Below are positions 41,472-50,534 of a stretch of 64,000 nt of DNA, in pieces. The notes under the pieces are model-generated. The model was not told where the DNA came from. It saw only the letters and a program-made list of their open reading frames with translations, and did no database searches. Within the stretch, counting starts at the first letter, position 1. Each line of letters begins with the position of its first letter. The stretch is from assembly GCA_050330095.1 (NCBI GenBank), contig JBHJOC010000013.1:24304-88303 (forward strand), read 5' to 3'. Both the position numbers and the translations under genes were made by a program. The DNA is from JBCBWG01 sp036804185 (GTDB lineage Bacteria > Pseudomonadota > Alphaproteobacteria > Rhizobiales > Hyphomicrobiaceae).

Positions 41472-42803
41472 ATGGGCAGGCAGGGCGTGCCATATCGGAT
41501 CGCAGCGTGGCCGAGACCCGGCTACGCGTTCAGGGTGGCTGCAATGTATGCTGCCCTGTTTGCCGTTTTTGGCCTGCACATGCCCTACGTTGGGCTGTGG
41601 CTCGAGGCGCGTGGGCTCGATGCTGCGACCATTGGAACAATCGGCGCGATACCCTTGATCTTGCGGGTCGTCGCCAACCCACTGATCGCGATCGCCGCAG
41701 ACCAACAGCAACGCCATGCCGACTATGCGCGGGGCCTCGTCATTGCTGGCGCGCTTGCAGCGCTCGGGCTCGCGTTCGCAGACACGACCATCGCAATCGC
41801 GTTGGCGTTGGCCTTGATGCTCGTTGCAATTCAATCGTCCATGCCTCTGATCGAGGTCGTTGCGACCCGCGGCGCGGGTACGCACGGCTTCTCCTATAGC
41901 GGTGTGCGGCTCTGGGGGTCGGTATCGTTCATTGCAGCGGTCGCCATCGGCGGTGCGGCGATCGAGCGGGCCGGGCCGCAAGCGTTCCTGCCCCTGCTGC
42001 TGGCCGCAGTTCTTTTGAGCGTCGCAGCCGTCGTGCTGTTGCCAACGCCGCCGCGAACCGAGGCGGCATCATCAGTGCCAGACCCACAGGCAAATGAGGT
42101 CGATGCCCTCGGCCGACGCTTGAGCGAGGCGCCGCGATACCCGGAACGTCGGGTCGCGCCGCTACCTCCAAGCACCAGAATAACCAGCCGTCACCTCAGC
42201 GGCGTCTTGTCCCTGCTGCTCGATGTCCGGTTCGTCGTGTTCCTTTTCGCAACGGCTCTGATCCAGGCGGCCCATGCAACCTATTATGGCTTCAGCGCCA
42301 TTCACTGGTCGCGCGCCGGCATGAGTGGCGATGTCATCGGCGCGCTCTGGTCGCTCGGGGTCGTTGCAGAGATCGTGTTATTCGCGACGGCTGCACGACA
42401 TTTCCGATCGATTGGAGCTGCTGGACTGATCATTGCAGGTGGTTTGGCAAGCATCCTACGTTGGAGTGCGATGGCGCTCGAGCCGGGTCTTGCTGCCTTG
42501 ATCGGGCTGCAAGTGCTGCACGCCCTCACGTTCGGTGCCACACACCTCGGTGCGATCAAGTTCATTTCTGAGCAGGTCGATCCCCGGCAGGCCGGTCTCG
42601 CGCAGGCCTTGATGTCGACTGCAACTTCGGGCGTGGCCATGGCTGGCGCGCTCTACGCTGCCGGCAAGCTCTATGAACCGCTCGGCGCGTCGAGCTTCGG
42701 CGTGATGGCGGCACTCGGAGCAGCGGGCACACTTGCAGCCTTTGGGCTTTCACGATTGCTGAGCGGCAAGAGTCATGCGATCGGCGCGCCAACGCGCGGC
42801 TGA
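41472..42803 (+). CDS. MFS transporter, HcaT/MFS_1-like
   Basis: A 443-aa carrier with about twelve helices. The N-terminal MYAALFAVFGLHMPYVGLWL and DAATIGTIGAIPLILRVV segments and the C-terminal THLGAIKFISEQVDPRQAGLAQALMS block resemble the HcaT (3-phenylpropionate) or nucleoside symporter-like group of the MFS. A 60-residue hydrophilic loop separates the halves. The substrate is not predictable. It converges with the ferredoxin reductase gene (12 bases apart). Confidence 0.82.
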   Translation: MGRQGVPYRIAAWPRPGYAFRVAAMYAALFAVFGLHMPYVGLWLEARGLDAATIGTIGAIPLILRVVANPLIAIAADQQQRHADYARGLVIAGALAALGLAFADTTIAIALALALMLVAIQSSMPLIEVVATRGAGTHGFSYSGVRLWGSVSFIAAVAIGGAAIERAGPQAFLPLLLAAVLLSVAAVVLLPTPPRTEAASSVPDPQANEVDALGRRLSEAPRYPERRVAPLPPSTRITSRHLSGVLSLLLDVRFVVFLFATALIQAAHATYYGFSAIHWSRAGMSGDVIGALWSLGVVAEIVLFATAARHFRSIGAAGLIIAGGLASILRWSAMALEPGLAALIGLQVLHALTFGATHLGAIKFISEQVDPRQAGLAQALMSTATSGVAMAGALYAAGKLYEPLGASSFGVMAALGAAGTLAAFGLSRLLSGKSHAIGAPTRG

Positions 42804-42814
42804 TCGGTTCTGGG

Positions 42815-43879
42815 TCATACGACCCCGAGCTTCTTTTGCAGGCTCGACGACGAGGTCGTATACTGGAACAGCAGCTTCTTGCCGGGATAGACGATGCGAT
42901 GCGCGGCTTGCGCCATCAGCGCGGCCTCATGGAAGCCCGACAGGATCAGCTTGAGTTTTCCGGGATAGGTGTTGATGTCACCAATCGCGAAGATCCCGGG
43001 CTCGCTGGTCTCGAACTTCTCCGTATCGACCGGGATCAGGTTCTCGGCGAGGTTGAGGCCCCAATCGGCGATCGGACCGAGCTTCATCGTCAGGCCGAAG
43101 AACGGCAACATTCGATTGCACGCGATCTGTTTGGTGTCGGAATTGGTGCGGATCGTCACGCTGCTGAGCTGGCCGTCCGCCCCATGCAGTTCGACGATCT
43201 GCCCGATCTCGAGCGCCATCTGACCGGCTGCAACCAACGCGCGCATCTGCTCGACCGAGTGCGGCGCTGCACGGAAGTCGTCCCGCCGGTGCAGGAGCGT
43301 CAGGCTGCGGGCCAACGGTTGCAAGTTGAGCGTCCAGTCCAGCGCGGAATCGCCACCGCCGACGATCAGAACGTCAGTGTCGCGGAACTGCTCCATGCGT
43401 CGCACCGCATAGAACACGCTCTTGCCTTCGAACATTTCAATGCCCGCGAGCGGAGGTCGCTTCGGCGTAAATGAGCCACCCCCTGCCGCGATGACGACAG
43501 CCTTTGCAATGAACTTCGTGCCCGCATCTGTCTCGACATCGAAACGGTCATCCGAGCGACGCGACAAGCGATCGATCCGCTCATTGAAATGAAACGTCGG
43601 CTGGAATGGCTTGATCTGCTCGAGTAACCGATCCGTCAGTTCCTGCCCCGTGACGATCGGCAGGGCTGGAATGTCGTAGATCGGCTTTTCCGGATAGAGC
43701 TCAGCGCACTGACCGCCTGGTTTGTCGAGAATGTCGACCACGTGCGCCTTGATATCAAGGAGCCCAAGCTCGAACACGGCAAACAGCCCGACGGGACCCG
43801 CACCGATGATGAGGCAGTCGGTTTCGACGATCTCAGAAGATGTTTCGATGATGACGGATTCGTTCGACGAGGCGGTCAT
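42815..43879 (-). CDS. ferredoxin-NADP reductase, thioredoxin-reductase-like type
   Basis: A 354-aa flavoprotein transferring electrons between NADPH and ferredoxin. The FAD-binding motif is CLIIGAGPVGLFAVFELG, followed by PGGQC and the NADP motif DVLIVGGGDSALDWTLNL. The C-terminal TSEPGIFAIGDINTYPGK is the second FAD contact. The redox CxxC of true thioredoxin reductases is absent, which places it with the YumC/FNR2 family. I start at the ATG at 43879, giving the expected length; upstream frame to 43987 is not conserved-looking. Encoded directly after a [2Fe-2S] ferredoxin, its likely partner. Confidence 0.9.
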   Translation of the reverse strand: MTASSNESVIIETSSEIVETDCLIIGAGPVGLFAVFELGLLDIKAHVVDILDKPGGQCAELYPEKPIYDIPALPIVTGQELTDRLLEQIKPFQPTFHFNERIDRLSRRSDDRFDVETDAGTKFIAKAVVIAAGGGSFTPKRPPLAGIEMFEGKSVFYAVRRMEQFRDTDVLIVGGGDSALDWTLNLQPLARSLTLLHRRDDFRAAPHSVEQMRALVAAGQMALEIGQIVELHGADGQLSSVTIRTNSDTKQIACNRMLPFFGLTMKLGPIADWGLNLAENLIPVDTEKFETSEPGIFAIGDINTYPGKLKLILSGFHEAALMAQAAHRIVYPGKKLLFQYTTSSSSLQKKLGVV

Positions 43880-43940
43880 GCGGTCTGTTGCTCCTTGGGT
43901 GGCGCGGCTCAGGCTGCAGCGCGCCGCCCCATCGTTCAGC

Positions 43941-44261
43941 TCAGAATTGCTTGGCGGGAACGTGGACGATGAGCCCGTCGAGAGCATTCGAGACTTTGAT
44001 CTGACAGCTCAGGCGGCTCACGGGGCGGACGTCGAAGGCGAAATCGAGCATGTCTTCTTCCATCTGCGATGGCTTGCCAGTTGCTTCTTGCCACGTGTCT
44101 TCGATGTAGACATGGCACGTCGCGCAAGCGCATGCGCCGCCGCATTCGGCCTCGATCCCGTCGATGAGATTGAGTTTCGCAGCCTCCATCACCGTTTGGC
44201 CGACTGTTGCCTCGACGGTCGTGCTGCTCCCGTCGGGCTGCACAAAGGTGATCTTTGCCAT
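43941..44261 (-). CDS. [2Fe-2S] ferredoxin, adrenodoxin type
   Basis: A 106-aa ferredoxin. The cluster ligands are Cys40, Cys46, Cys49 (in ECGGACACATCHVY) and Cys86 (SRLSCQIKV), the C-x5-C-x2-C-x36-C spacing of adrenodoxin and FdVI-type proteins. A further Cys44 is not a usual ligand. Such ferredoxins serve P450s, Rieske oxygenases or Fe-S assembly. The neighbouring reductase 61 bases downstream would reduce it. The start at 44261 removes an unlikely Arg-rich extension. Confidence 0.93.
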   Translation of the reverse strand: MAKITFVQPDGSSTTVEATVGQTVMEAAKLNLIDGIEAECGGACACATCHVYIEDTWQEATGKPSQMEEDMLDFAFDVRPVSRLSCQIKVSNALDGLIVHVPAKQF

Positions 44262-44441
44262 AAGATGCTCTCTCCGTTGGTCGATCGGCTCGCGTGGACG
44301 CGTCGACTCGCCGGCGCGAGCGCGTCTTGCGGCGTGGTAGCCGACCGGACTTCGTCGATGCAACACGATCTGTAATAAATCGTTCGCATGTGCGCTGAAG
44401 CGGACCGGGTCGGGCACGCTGCACGTGTCCGCTTTGGCGAC

Positions 44442-45860
44442 TTATGAGGCGATTGCTGCCCGCCCAGACACCTTTGCGCCTGCATCGTCGGAAAGTCGTG
44501 CATGGAGAAACGCGGCGACCACCGTGATCGCGGCGATCACGAGGAAAGCGGTCGAGAAATCCTGTGGCGCGAGCGCCGCGCCACTGCGGCTGGCGCGGGC
44601 GGCTTCGAGCGCGAAGGCCGCAACCGCGACGCCGGCTGAGAGAAAGAACTGCTGCGCGACGGCAATGGTCGCGGTGGCAGTGCTCATTTTTGCTTCGTCG
44701 ACATCGGCATAGGCGATCGCATTGAGTGCGGTGAACTGCAGGGATCGGAAAACGCCGCCGACGAACAAGACGGTGCTGATCAGAAGCCACGGCGTCGCGG
44801 GCGTGAACAGCGCATGGATTGCAAGCAGCGCCCCGCAGATGATGGCGTTGACGGTCAAGACCTGCCTGAAGCCGAAGCGTTTCAGGATGGGGCGGGCCGC
44901 AAACTTCATCAGGACCGCACCGAACGCTGCCGTGAACGTCACGAGGCCCGCTTCGAGCGCCGTTAGTCCGAAACCGTCTTGCAGCATCAGCGGCAGCAGG
45001 AATGGGATTGCGCCGATGCCGAGCCTGAACAACCCGCCGCCGAGCACACTGGTCGCGAACGTCGGGATCGCGAACAGCTTCAGATCAAGAAGTGGTCGCG
45101 GTGTTCGGCGTGCATGGACGATATAGGCCGTTGCCGATGCTGCCCCGATGGCGATCAGGCCCGGTGCGACCCAGAGCGGGACGAAGTCGCGCCCCATGAT
45201 GGTGAAGCCAAAGATTAGTGTGGACAGGGCTGTGCCAGCGAACAGGAACCCGAGCCAATCGAGGCGGTCATGCTCTAGCGCACGCACGTTCTCCATATAG
45301 CGCGCGGCGAGGGCGAACCCGACCACCCCTACTGGCACGTTGATCCAGAAAATCCAGCGCCAGTCGAGCATCGTCGTGATGAGGCCACTCAGCGGAGGAC
45401 CAACGGTCGGCGCGATCAGAGCCGGGATGGTCAGGTAGGCCAGGGCCTCGACGAGCCGCTCCTTTGGTACCGCCCGCAGCAAGATCAGGCGCCCAACGGG
45501 GACCATCATGGCACCGCCAACGCCTTGCAGTGCTCGCGCGATCACGAGTTGCTCGAGCGACTGTGCCGCGCCGCAGGAGACCGACGCGACGACAAAAACC
45601 ACGATGGCGGCTTGAAAGACGACACGCGCGCCGAACCGGTCTGCACACCATCCGCTGACCGGAATGAACACGGCGAGCGCGATCAGGTAGCTCGTCAGCG
45701 CGAGCTTCAGGATAACAGGGTCCTCGCCTAGATCGCGCGCAATGACCGGCAGCGCTGTTGCAATCGCGCTGGCGTCGAGGTTTTCCATGAACAGCGCGGC
45801 TGCCACGACAAAAGGGATCAGCCAGATCGGCCGCTCCGGTGATGGGGGCGTCGTGGTCAT
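44442..45860 (-). CDS. DHA2-family multidrug efflux MFS transporter
   Basis: A 472-aa protein of the EmrB/QacA (14-helix) family. The first helix has FMENLDASAIATALPVIARDL, with the acidic residue and Pro of motif D1, and GWCADRFGARVVFQ gives motif A. The antiporter motif C is in PALIAPTVGPPLSGLITTML. It likely exports drugs, dyes or other hydrophobic compounds against a proton gradient. No adjacent membrane-fusion (EmrA-like) or regulator gene is present. Monocistronic as far as I can see. Confidence 0.9.
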   Translation of the reverse strand: MTTTPPSPERPIWLIPFVVAAALFMENLDASAIATALPVIARDLGEDPVILKLALTSYLIALAVFIPVSGWCADRFGARVVFQAAIVVFVVASVSCGAAQSLEQLVIARALQGVGGAMMVPVGRLILLRAVPKERLVEALAYLTIPALIAPTVGPPLSGLITTMLDWRWIFWINVPVGVVGFALAARYMENVRALEHDRLDWLGFLFAGTALSTLIFGFTIMGRDFVPLWVAPGLIAIGAASATAYIVHARRTPRPLLDLKLFAIPTFATSVLGGGLFRLGIGAIPFLLPLMLQDGFGLTALEAGLVTFTAAFGAVLMKFAARPILKRFGFRQVLTVNAIICGALLAIHALFTPATPWLLISTVLFVGGVFRSLQFTALNAIAYADVDEAKMSTATATIAVAQQFFLSAGVAVAAFALEAARASRSGAALAPQDFSTAFLVIAAITVVAAFLHARLSDDAGAKVSGRAAIAS

Positions 45861-45890
45861 GGAGCCGTTGGTCTTGGCGTCACCCGTGGG

Positions 45891-46787
45891 TCAGTGCTTC
45901 GAGGTTGCAAGATCAAGTTCCGGGTCGAGCATCTCGCTCGCGAGGCGATCCGAATGCCCCGCATCCACAAGGCGCTGATAGGCCGCCAGCATGGCTTGCT
46001 GGATCGCCTGCCCGTCAGGATCCTCGGCGAGGAGCTTGCCGACGTAATCCATATCCTTGCGGCAATTGCCGATCGAGAACTTGTTGCGCGTGTAGTCGCC
46101 GACGATGGCGCCCTGCACGAACTGGTCAAGCGTCCGCGAGCCGGCCGCGCCTTTTGAGGCGATCGCATAGAGCTTGTCATAGTCGATGCCATGGCGGCGT
46201 GCGGCCTTGAACGAGTGGACAACGAGTTGGCGCAATCCGACGGTCAGGAAGTTGTTGAGCAGCTTGGCAACGTTGCCGCTGCCAGTGGGGCCGAAATGCT
46301 CGACATCGACCGAATAGGTCGCAACGATCGGCCGCACGCGCTCGAAATCGGCGGGGCTCGCGCCAACCAGCGTGCCGAGCTGACCGGCCTCGGATTGGGC
46401 GGGCCCGCCAACGACCGGCGCATCAACGAAGGCGACATCGCGGGCGGCAAGGTCCGCCGCGAGGGCGCGAGACACCTCGGGCAGCGACGTTGTGATGTCG
46501 ACGACCATCATGCCCGGCCGGAGAGACGGAGAGATCCGGGCAACGATGTCCCTGACTGTCTCGGCACTGTTGACGCAGATCATGACGACGTCGACAGCCA
46601 AGGCGAGTGCCTCTTGGCTTGCAGCTTCGCGCGCGCCCCGGGCGACCAGCGCGTCGATGGGCGAACGGTTGCGGTTCGCGACGACGGTCAGGGGATAGCC
46701 GTTGTCGAGAAGGTTCCGGCACATGCCCGATCCCATCATGCCGGCTCCGATAAAGCCAATCCGAGGTTTCCCCGAGTCACCAGTCAT
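45891..46787 (-). CDS. 3-hydroxyisobutyrate dehydrogenase-family oxidoreductase
   Basis: A 298-aa NAD(P)-dependent beta-hydroxyacid dehydrogenase. The Rossmann motif is GFIGAGMMGSGMCRNLL at the N-terminus. The substrate loop includes FVDAPVVGGPAQSEAGQL, and the catalytic lysine is in GSGNVAKLLNNFLTVG. Members act on 3-hydroxyisobutyrate, tartronate semialdehyde, 2-hydroxymethylglutarate or related acids. The start is taken at the ATG at 46787. It is followed on this strand by the DHA2 gene and preceded by a small cupin. The exact substrate is open. Confidence 0.85.
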   Translation of the reverse strand: MTGDSGKPRIGFIGAGMMGSGMCRNLLDNGYPLTVVANRNRSPIDALVARGAREAASQEALALAVDVVMICVNSAETVRDIVARISPSLRPGMMVVDITTSLPEVSRALAADLAARDVAFVDAPVVGGPAQSEAGQLGTLVGASPADFERVRPIVATYSVDVEHFGPTGSGNVAKLLNNFLTVGLRQLVVHSFKAARRHGIDYDKLYAIASKGAAGSRTLDQFVQGAIVGDYTRNKFSIGNCRKDMDYVGKLLAEDPDGQAIQQAMLAAYQRLVDAGHSDRLASEMLDPELDLATSKH

Positions 46788-46837
46788 CGTCGCACCCTCC
46801 CCGCCGTTCTTGTTCGTGTCGTCCCTTGCAACGGCCG

Positions 46838-47251
46838 TCAGGTTGCCGGTGCTGCCAGGTAATCCTCGTCGCTGACCTGCTCGAGCCAATCGGCATAAGT
46901 GCCGTCGAGCGCCTCCTGCATCGCAATGTGGACCATCATCGTATCCGGGGCTGCGCCATGCCAGTGCACCTCGCCCGGCGCGATCCAGACGCTATCGCCG
47001 GCACGGATCTCGATCGGGGGCTGGCCCTGCTTCTGAACGCGCCCGACCCCTGAGACAACATAGAGCGTCTGGCCGAGCGGGTGCGTGTGCCACGCCGTGC
47101 GGGCGCCCGGCGTGAAGGTGACGCGAACAGCGCGCAACCGCGCCGGTTCCGTTGCCGAGATGATCGGGTCCTGGAAGACGGCGCCGGTGAAGTACTCAGG
47201 GTTCGCCTTCCCCGTTGGTCGGGTCCCGTTGCGGATTACATCCATAGCCAT
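46838..47251 (-). CDS. small cupin, quercetinase/mandelonitrile-lyase-like
   Basis: A 137-aa single cupin. The first metal motif is TAWHTHPLGQTLYVVSG and the second is PPIEIRAGDSVWIAPGEVHWHGAAP, both intact. Proteins of this size and sequence style include carboxymuconolactone-linked cupins, (R)-mandelonitrile lyase-like enzymes and simple binding proteins; I cannot choose between them. The start at 47251 lies just after GGAG. It sits between the LeuD-like gene and the dehydrogenase, all on the minus strand, and may belong to the same catabolic unit. Confidence 0.7.
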   Translation of the reverse strand: MAMDVIRNGTRPTGKANPEYFTGAVFQDPIISATEPARLRAVRVTFTPGARTAWHTHPLGQTLYVVSGVGRVQKQGQPPIEIRAGDSVWIAPGEVHWHGAAPDTMMVHIAMQEALDGTYADWLEQVSDEDYLAAPAT

Positions 47252-47289
47252 TGCACTCCGTTGGTGTTGCAGCCCGCGCCTTGCGTCCG

Positions 47290-47922
47290 CTACTGGCCCG
47301 CAAGACCGCGGTAGATCCAAGGCCGAGCTTCACGATCGGCTCGCTGGAAGGCCTCGATTTCGGCACCGCGCTTCAGCGTCAGGCCGAGCGAGTCGAGGCC
47401 TGCAAGCAGCGCATCGCGTTTGAGCCTGTCAATGGCGAAGGCCACAGGCGTCCCGTTGGGCGGCACGACGACGCACCGATCAAGATCGACCGTAATCGGC
47501 GCCGACGGGTCGGCCTTGGCGATCTCCGCCAGCGTTTCGACGTCGCGCTTTGGAAGCTCCACGGGAAGCACGCCGTTCTCGAAGCAGTTGTTGCGAAAGA
47601 TCGGCCCGAAGCTTGGAGCAATGACAGTGCGGATGCCGAGCCCCTGGATCGCCCAGACCGCGCCCTCCCGCGATGAGCCACAGCCGAAATTCTCACCAGC
47701 GATCAGGATTGGCGCACCCTGATACGCGGCCTGGTTGAACGCACAATCGGGATCGGGCGTCCCGTCGGGGAGGTATCTCAGGGCCTCGAAGGCGAACAGG
47801 CCGAGTTCGTCGCGCGCGAGTTCGGCAAGCCGCTCGATCCTTATGACCACATCTGTGTCGACGTTATCTCGCAGAAAGGGCACCGCGCGGCCAGAGACCA
47901 TCCGGAACGGTTCGATAGGCAT
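47290..47922 (-). CDS. leuD: 3-isopropylmalate dehydratase small subunit family (LeuD-like)
   Basis: A 210-aa protein of the aconitase swivel-domain family. The substrate-recognition region includes DNVDTDVVIRIERL and the GENFGCGSSREGAVWAIQGLGIRTVIAPSF block that defines LeuD, ending with FRNNCFENGVLPVELP. LeuD works only with a large subunit, LeuC. No large-subunit gene lies in the window. A leucine role is the default, but the neighbours, a HIBADH-family dehydrogenase and a cupin, leave room for another hydratase (for example dimethylmalate or citraconate type). Confidence 0.88.
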   Translation of the reverse strand: MPIEPFRMVSGRAVPFLRDNVDTDVVIRIERLAELARDELGLFAFEALRYLPDGTPDPDCAFNQAAYQGAPILIAGENFGCGSSREGAVWAIQGLGIRTVIAPSFGPIFRNNCFENGVLPVELPKRDVETLAEIAKADPSAPITVDLDRCVVVPPNGTPVAFAIDRLKRDALLAGLDSLGLTLKRGAEIEAFQRADREARPWIYRGLAGQ

Positions 47923-48161
47923 TGGACGATCTCCCATCCGGATGACGCGACGGCGAAGGGGCTCATCACCTGCCGGTTCGTTCCATCATGCCCATCGGTG
48001 TGCCGCACGTGCAATCCACCTCGACGCAAGCCACCTCGTCGTGCGTGACGTGGCCGATGCTCTTCCCAGCGGCCGCGAGCCGTGCGAGCGTTTTGAAACA
48101 TAAGCGGGACCCGTGCGCCGCACCGTGGCCCCGGGCTCGAACAACAGAGGGAGGCATGACG

Positions 48162-49097
48162 ATGCCAACAGCTGCGATCGTCGGGGTCGGACTTATTGGC
48201 CGCGCCTGGGCCAACGTATTTGCAAGGGCCGGCTGGGATACTGTGCTGTGGGATGCCGAACCAGACGCGAACGCGCGGGCTGCCGAACTCGTGCGCACGT
48301 CTTTGCACGATCTCGCGCGCCATGGGCTGGTCACGGATCCGGACGCCGCAGCGGCGCGCCTCTCGACCGCAGCCACCCTCGAGGATGCGGTCGCAAATGC
48401 CGATCTCGTCCAGGAAAACGGCCCGGAGCGCGTCGACGTCAAGATCGACATCTTCAAGCGCCTCGACCAGGCGGCCTTGCCGGACGCTATCCTCGCCTCA
48501 TCGTCATCTGCGATCGTCGCATCGCATTTCACGCAGGATCTCGTGGGTCGTGCGCGGTGTCTGATCGCGCACCCCGTCAATCCACCTCACGTCGTGCCGA
48601 TCGTCGAGCTGTGCGGTGCGCCCTGGACCGACCCGGCGGTGATCAGCCGCGCCCGCGAAATCTATGACGGGGTCGGGCAAGTGCCGATCGAGGTCAAAAA
48701 GGAGATCGACGGTTTCATTCTGAACAGAATGCAGGCGGTCCTGTTGTCGGAAGCCTTCCGGTTGATCGGCGAGGGCTATGTGACGGCTGCAGATCTTGAC
48801 AAGACGATCAGGGATGGCCTGGGCCTCAGATGGGCGTTCATGGGCCCGATCGAGACGATCGAGCTGAATGCTCCAGAGGGCATCCTCGACTACTGCAAGC
48901 GCTATGCGCCGACGTTGCTCAAGCTCTCGTCAGCGCCCGTCACGCCAGACCTCTGGTCAAACGAGACCTGCCGCATGGTTGCCGACAGCTGGGGCGACCA
49001 GCCAACGCGCGAGCACGTCGCCGAGAAGAGCGCATGGCGCGACGATCGCCTTGCAGCGCTCGTCGCACACAAGCGCGCGGCACCGCAGTGGAAGTGA
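48162..49097 (+). CDS. 3-hydroxyacyl-CoA dehydrogenase-like NAD enzyme (gulonate/carnitine type)
   Basis: A 311-aa enzyme with a single 3HCDH fold. The NAD motif is AAIVGVGLIGRAWANVFA, the catalytic dyad is near ARCLIAHPVNPPHVVPIVEL (His in HPVNPPH), and SDVCxxV-like end regions are not present. It resembles lambda-crystallin/L-gulonate 3-dehydrogenase and L-carnitine dehydrogenase more than fatty-acid enzymes. I start at the ATG at 48162, seven bases after GGGAGG; the ATG at 48156 is too close. It is divergent from the LeuD-like gene and converges on the DadA-like gene. Confidence 0.85.
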   Translation: MPTAAIVGVGLIGRAWANVFARAGWDTVLWDAEPDANARAAELVRTSLHDLARHGLVTDPDAAAARLSTAATLEDAVANADLVQENGPERVDVKIDIFKRLDQAALPDAILASSSSAIVASHFTQDLVGRARCLIAHPVNPPHVVPIVELCGAPWTDPAVISRAREIYDGVGQVPIEVKKEIDGFILNRMQAVLLSEAFRLIGEGYVTAADLDKTIRDGLGLRWAFMGPIETIELNAPEGILDYCKRYAPTLLKLSSAPVTPDLWSNETCRMVADSWGDQPTREHVAEKSAWRDDRLAALVAHKRAAPQWK

Positions 49098-49122
49098 GCG
49101 CGCCAAGCCGGAACGCCTCGCT

Positions 49123-50373
49123 TTAGAACCGGTCCAACCGATAAGGCGTGGGGTTGCACACGGTTTCTGAACCCGTGATCATCTCCGCCAGCAGGCGCCC
49201 GGTGATCGGCCCAAGTGTCAGGCCCCAGTGCTGGTGGCCGAAATTGGCCCAAAGCCCGCGGTTGCGCGGCACGGGTCCGATGGCTGGGATCATATCCGGC
49301 AGGCACGGCCTTGCCCCGAGCCATGGGGCGTCCTCGACGCGGTCTCCGAGTGGAAACAGTGTGCGTGCCGCTGGCTCGACCATGGCGAGCTGCTTAGGCG
49401 TCTTTGGTGCGTCGCGGTAGGCGAACTCGGCTCCGGTCGTGAGGCGGATGCCCTGTTCCATCGGCGCGAGGACAAAGCCGTTGTCGACGTCGAGCACGGG
49501 ACGGTTGAGCGTGGCGTTGCCGCGCGCCTTGTAATGCATGTGATAACCGCGCTTGACTGCCAGCGGCACACTCACCCCAAAATTCCTGAGGATCTCGGCT
49601 GACCACGGCCCCAAGGCGACGATGGCGTGATCGGCTGCAACCGGGCCCTCGACGGTTTGAACCTGCCAGGCGCCGCCAGAATTCTCGAGCGTTGCTGCGT
49701 CTGCCGTGATGAAATGGCCGCCGCGACTGCGGAACAGGTCCGCGTAGGCTTTGACCAGCGCGCCTGGGTTGGAGATCGCACGCGGCGCGGGCAGGTGGAT
49801 GGCACCGACAAGTTCGTCGCGCGCAAGATGCGGTTCGAGTTCGGCGAGCTTATCGGGGTTGAGAACTTCGCTGAGTATTCCGTAACGCTCGGCGAGGCGC
49901 TTGTGCTCGCGCTCCTCTGCCTCCAGATCCTTGGTGTCGCGCACGACGCGCAGGTAGCCCTCGCGGCTCATCAGGCGCTCGACCCCCGCTGCACTTATGA
50001 GGGCTTCGTGCTCTTCGACGCAGCGTTTGGCGAGTGGCACATGCGCAGCCGTGCCCCGGTCGAGACCCCGTTGCCCCGAGTTCCACCAGTAGCGCGCGAG
50101 CCAAGGCGCAAGCGTCAGAAGTGCGCGATAATGGACGTGTGCCTGTGGCTTCGAATTGATCGCGAACTTGAAGAGCGTCGAGACGTCGCGGGGAAGCATG
50201 TAGGGCACGACACCTTCGGCCTGAATGAGCCCGGCATTGCCATAGGAGGTTCCTTCCCCGGCCGGCCTGCGATCCACAAGAACGACGTCGCGGCCCTTTT
50301 CCTGTAGCTTCAAAGCCGTCGAAACGCCCACCATGCCTGCCCCGAGAACGAGGCAGTCGTGCTTCCTGACCAT
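49123..50373 (-). CDS. FAD-dependent D-amino-acid dehydrogenase-like oxidoreductase
   Basis: A 416-aa DAO-fold flavoprotein. The FAD motif is CLVLGAGMVGVSTALKLQEKG, followed by RRPAGEGTSYGNAGLIQ, the DadA-type loop. The C-terminal LGARPCLPDMIPAIGPVPRNRGLWANFGHQHWGLTLGP is also DadA-like. D-amino-acid dehydrogenases pass electrons to the quinone pool. The substrate could equally be a hydroxyproline or other secondary amine. Start at the ATG at 50373 follows GGCGGGAG at the right spacing. It is divergent from purB, with the two start regions only about 160 bases apart. Confidence 0.86.
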   Translation of the reverse strand: MVRKHDCLVLGAGMVGVSTALKLQEKGRDVVLVDRRPAGEGTSYGNAGLIQAEGVVPYMLPRDVSTLFKFAINSKPQAHVHYRALLTLAPWLARYWWNSGQRGLDRGTAAHVPLAKRCVEEHEALISAAGVERLMSREGYLRVVRDTKDLEAEEREHKRLAERYGILSEVLNPDKLAELEPHLARDELVGAIHLPAPRAISNPGALVKAYADLFRSRGGHFITADAATLENSGGAWQVQTVEGPVAADHAIVALGPWSAEILRNFGVSVPLAVKRGYHMHYKARGNATLNRPVLDVDNGFVLAPMEQGIRLTTGAEFAYRDAPKTPKQLAMVEPAARTLFPLGDRVEDAPWLGARPCLPDMIPAIGPVPRNRGLWANFGHQHWGLTLGPITGRLLAEMITGSETVCNPTPYRLDRF

Positions 50374-50534
50374 CGTCATCTCCCGCCATTCCTCTGCGTC
50401 CAAACCGGCGACCAGTGGCGTCGTTGACCGGCAATTTGCGCAGGAATGGTCTGTTTGATACCGCTTCGCCCGCAATGCGCCGAAGCGCGCATGTTCGCGA
50501 TCCGCACCGCACTCCGGCCAAATGGACGAAGCCC

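Noticed and set aside
41452..41490. tRNA-like start (GTAGCTCAG) before the MFS gene
   Set aside because: No anticodon arm, T arm or acceptor complement follows.
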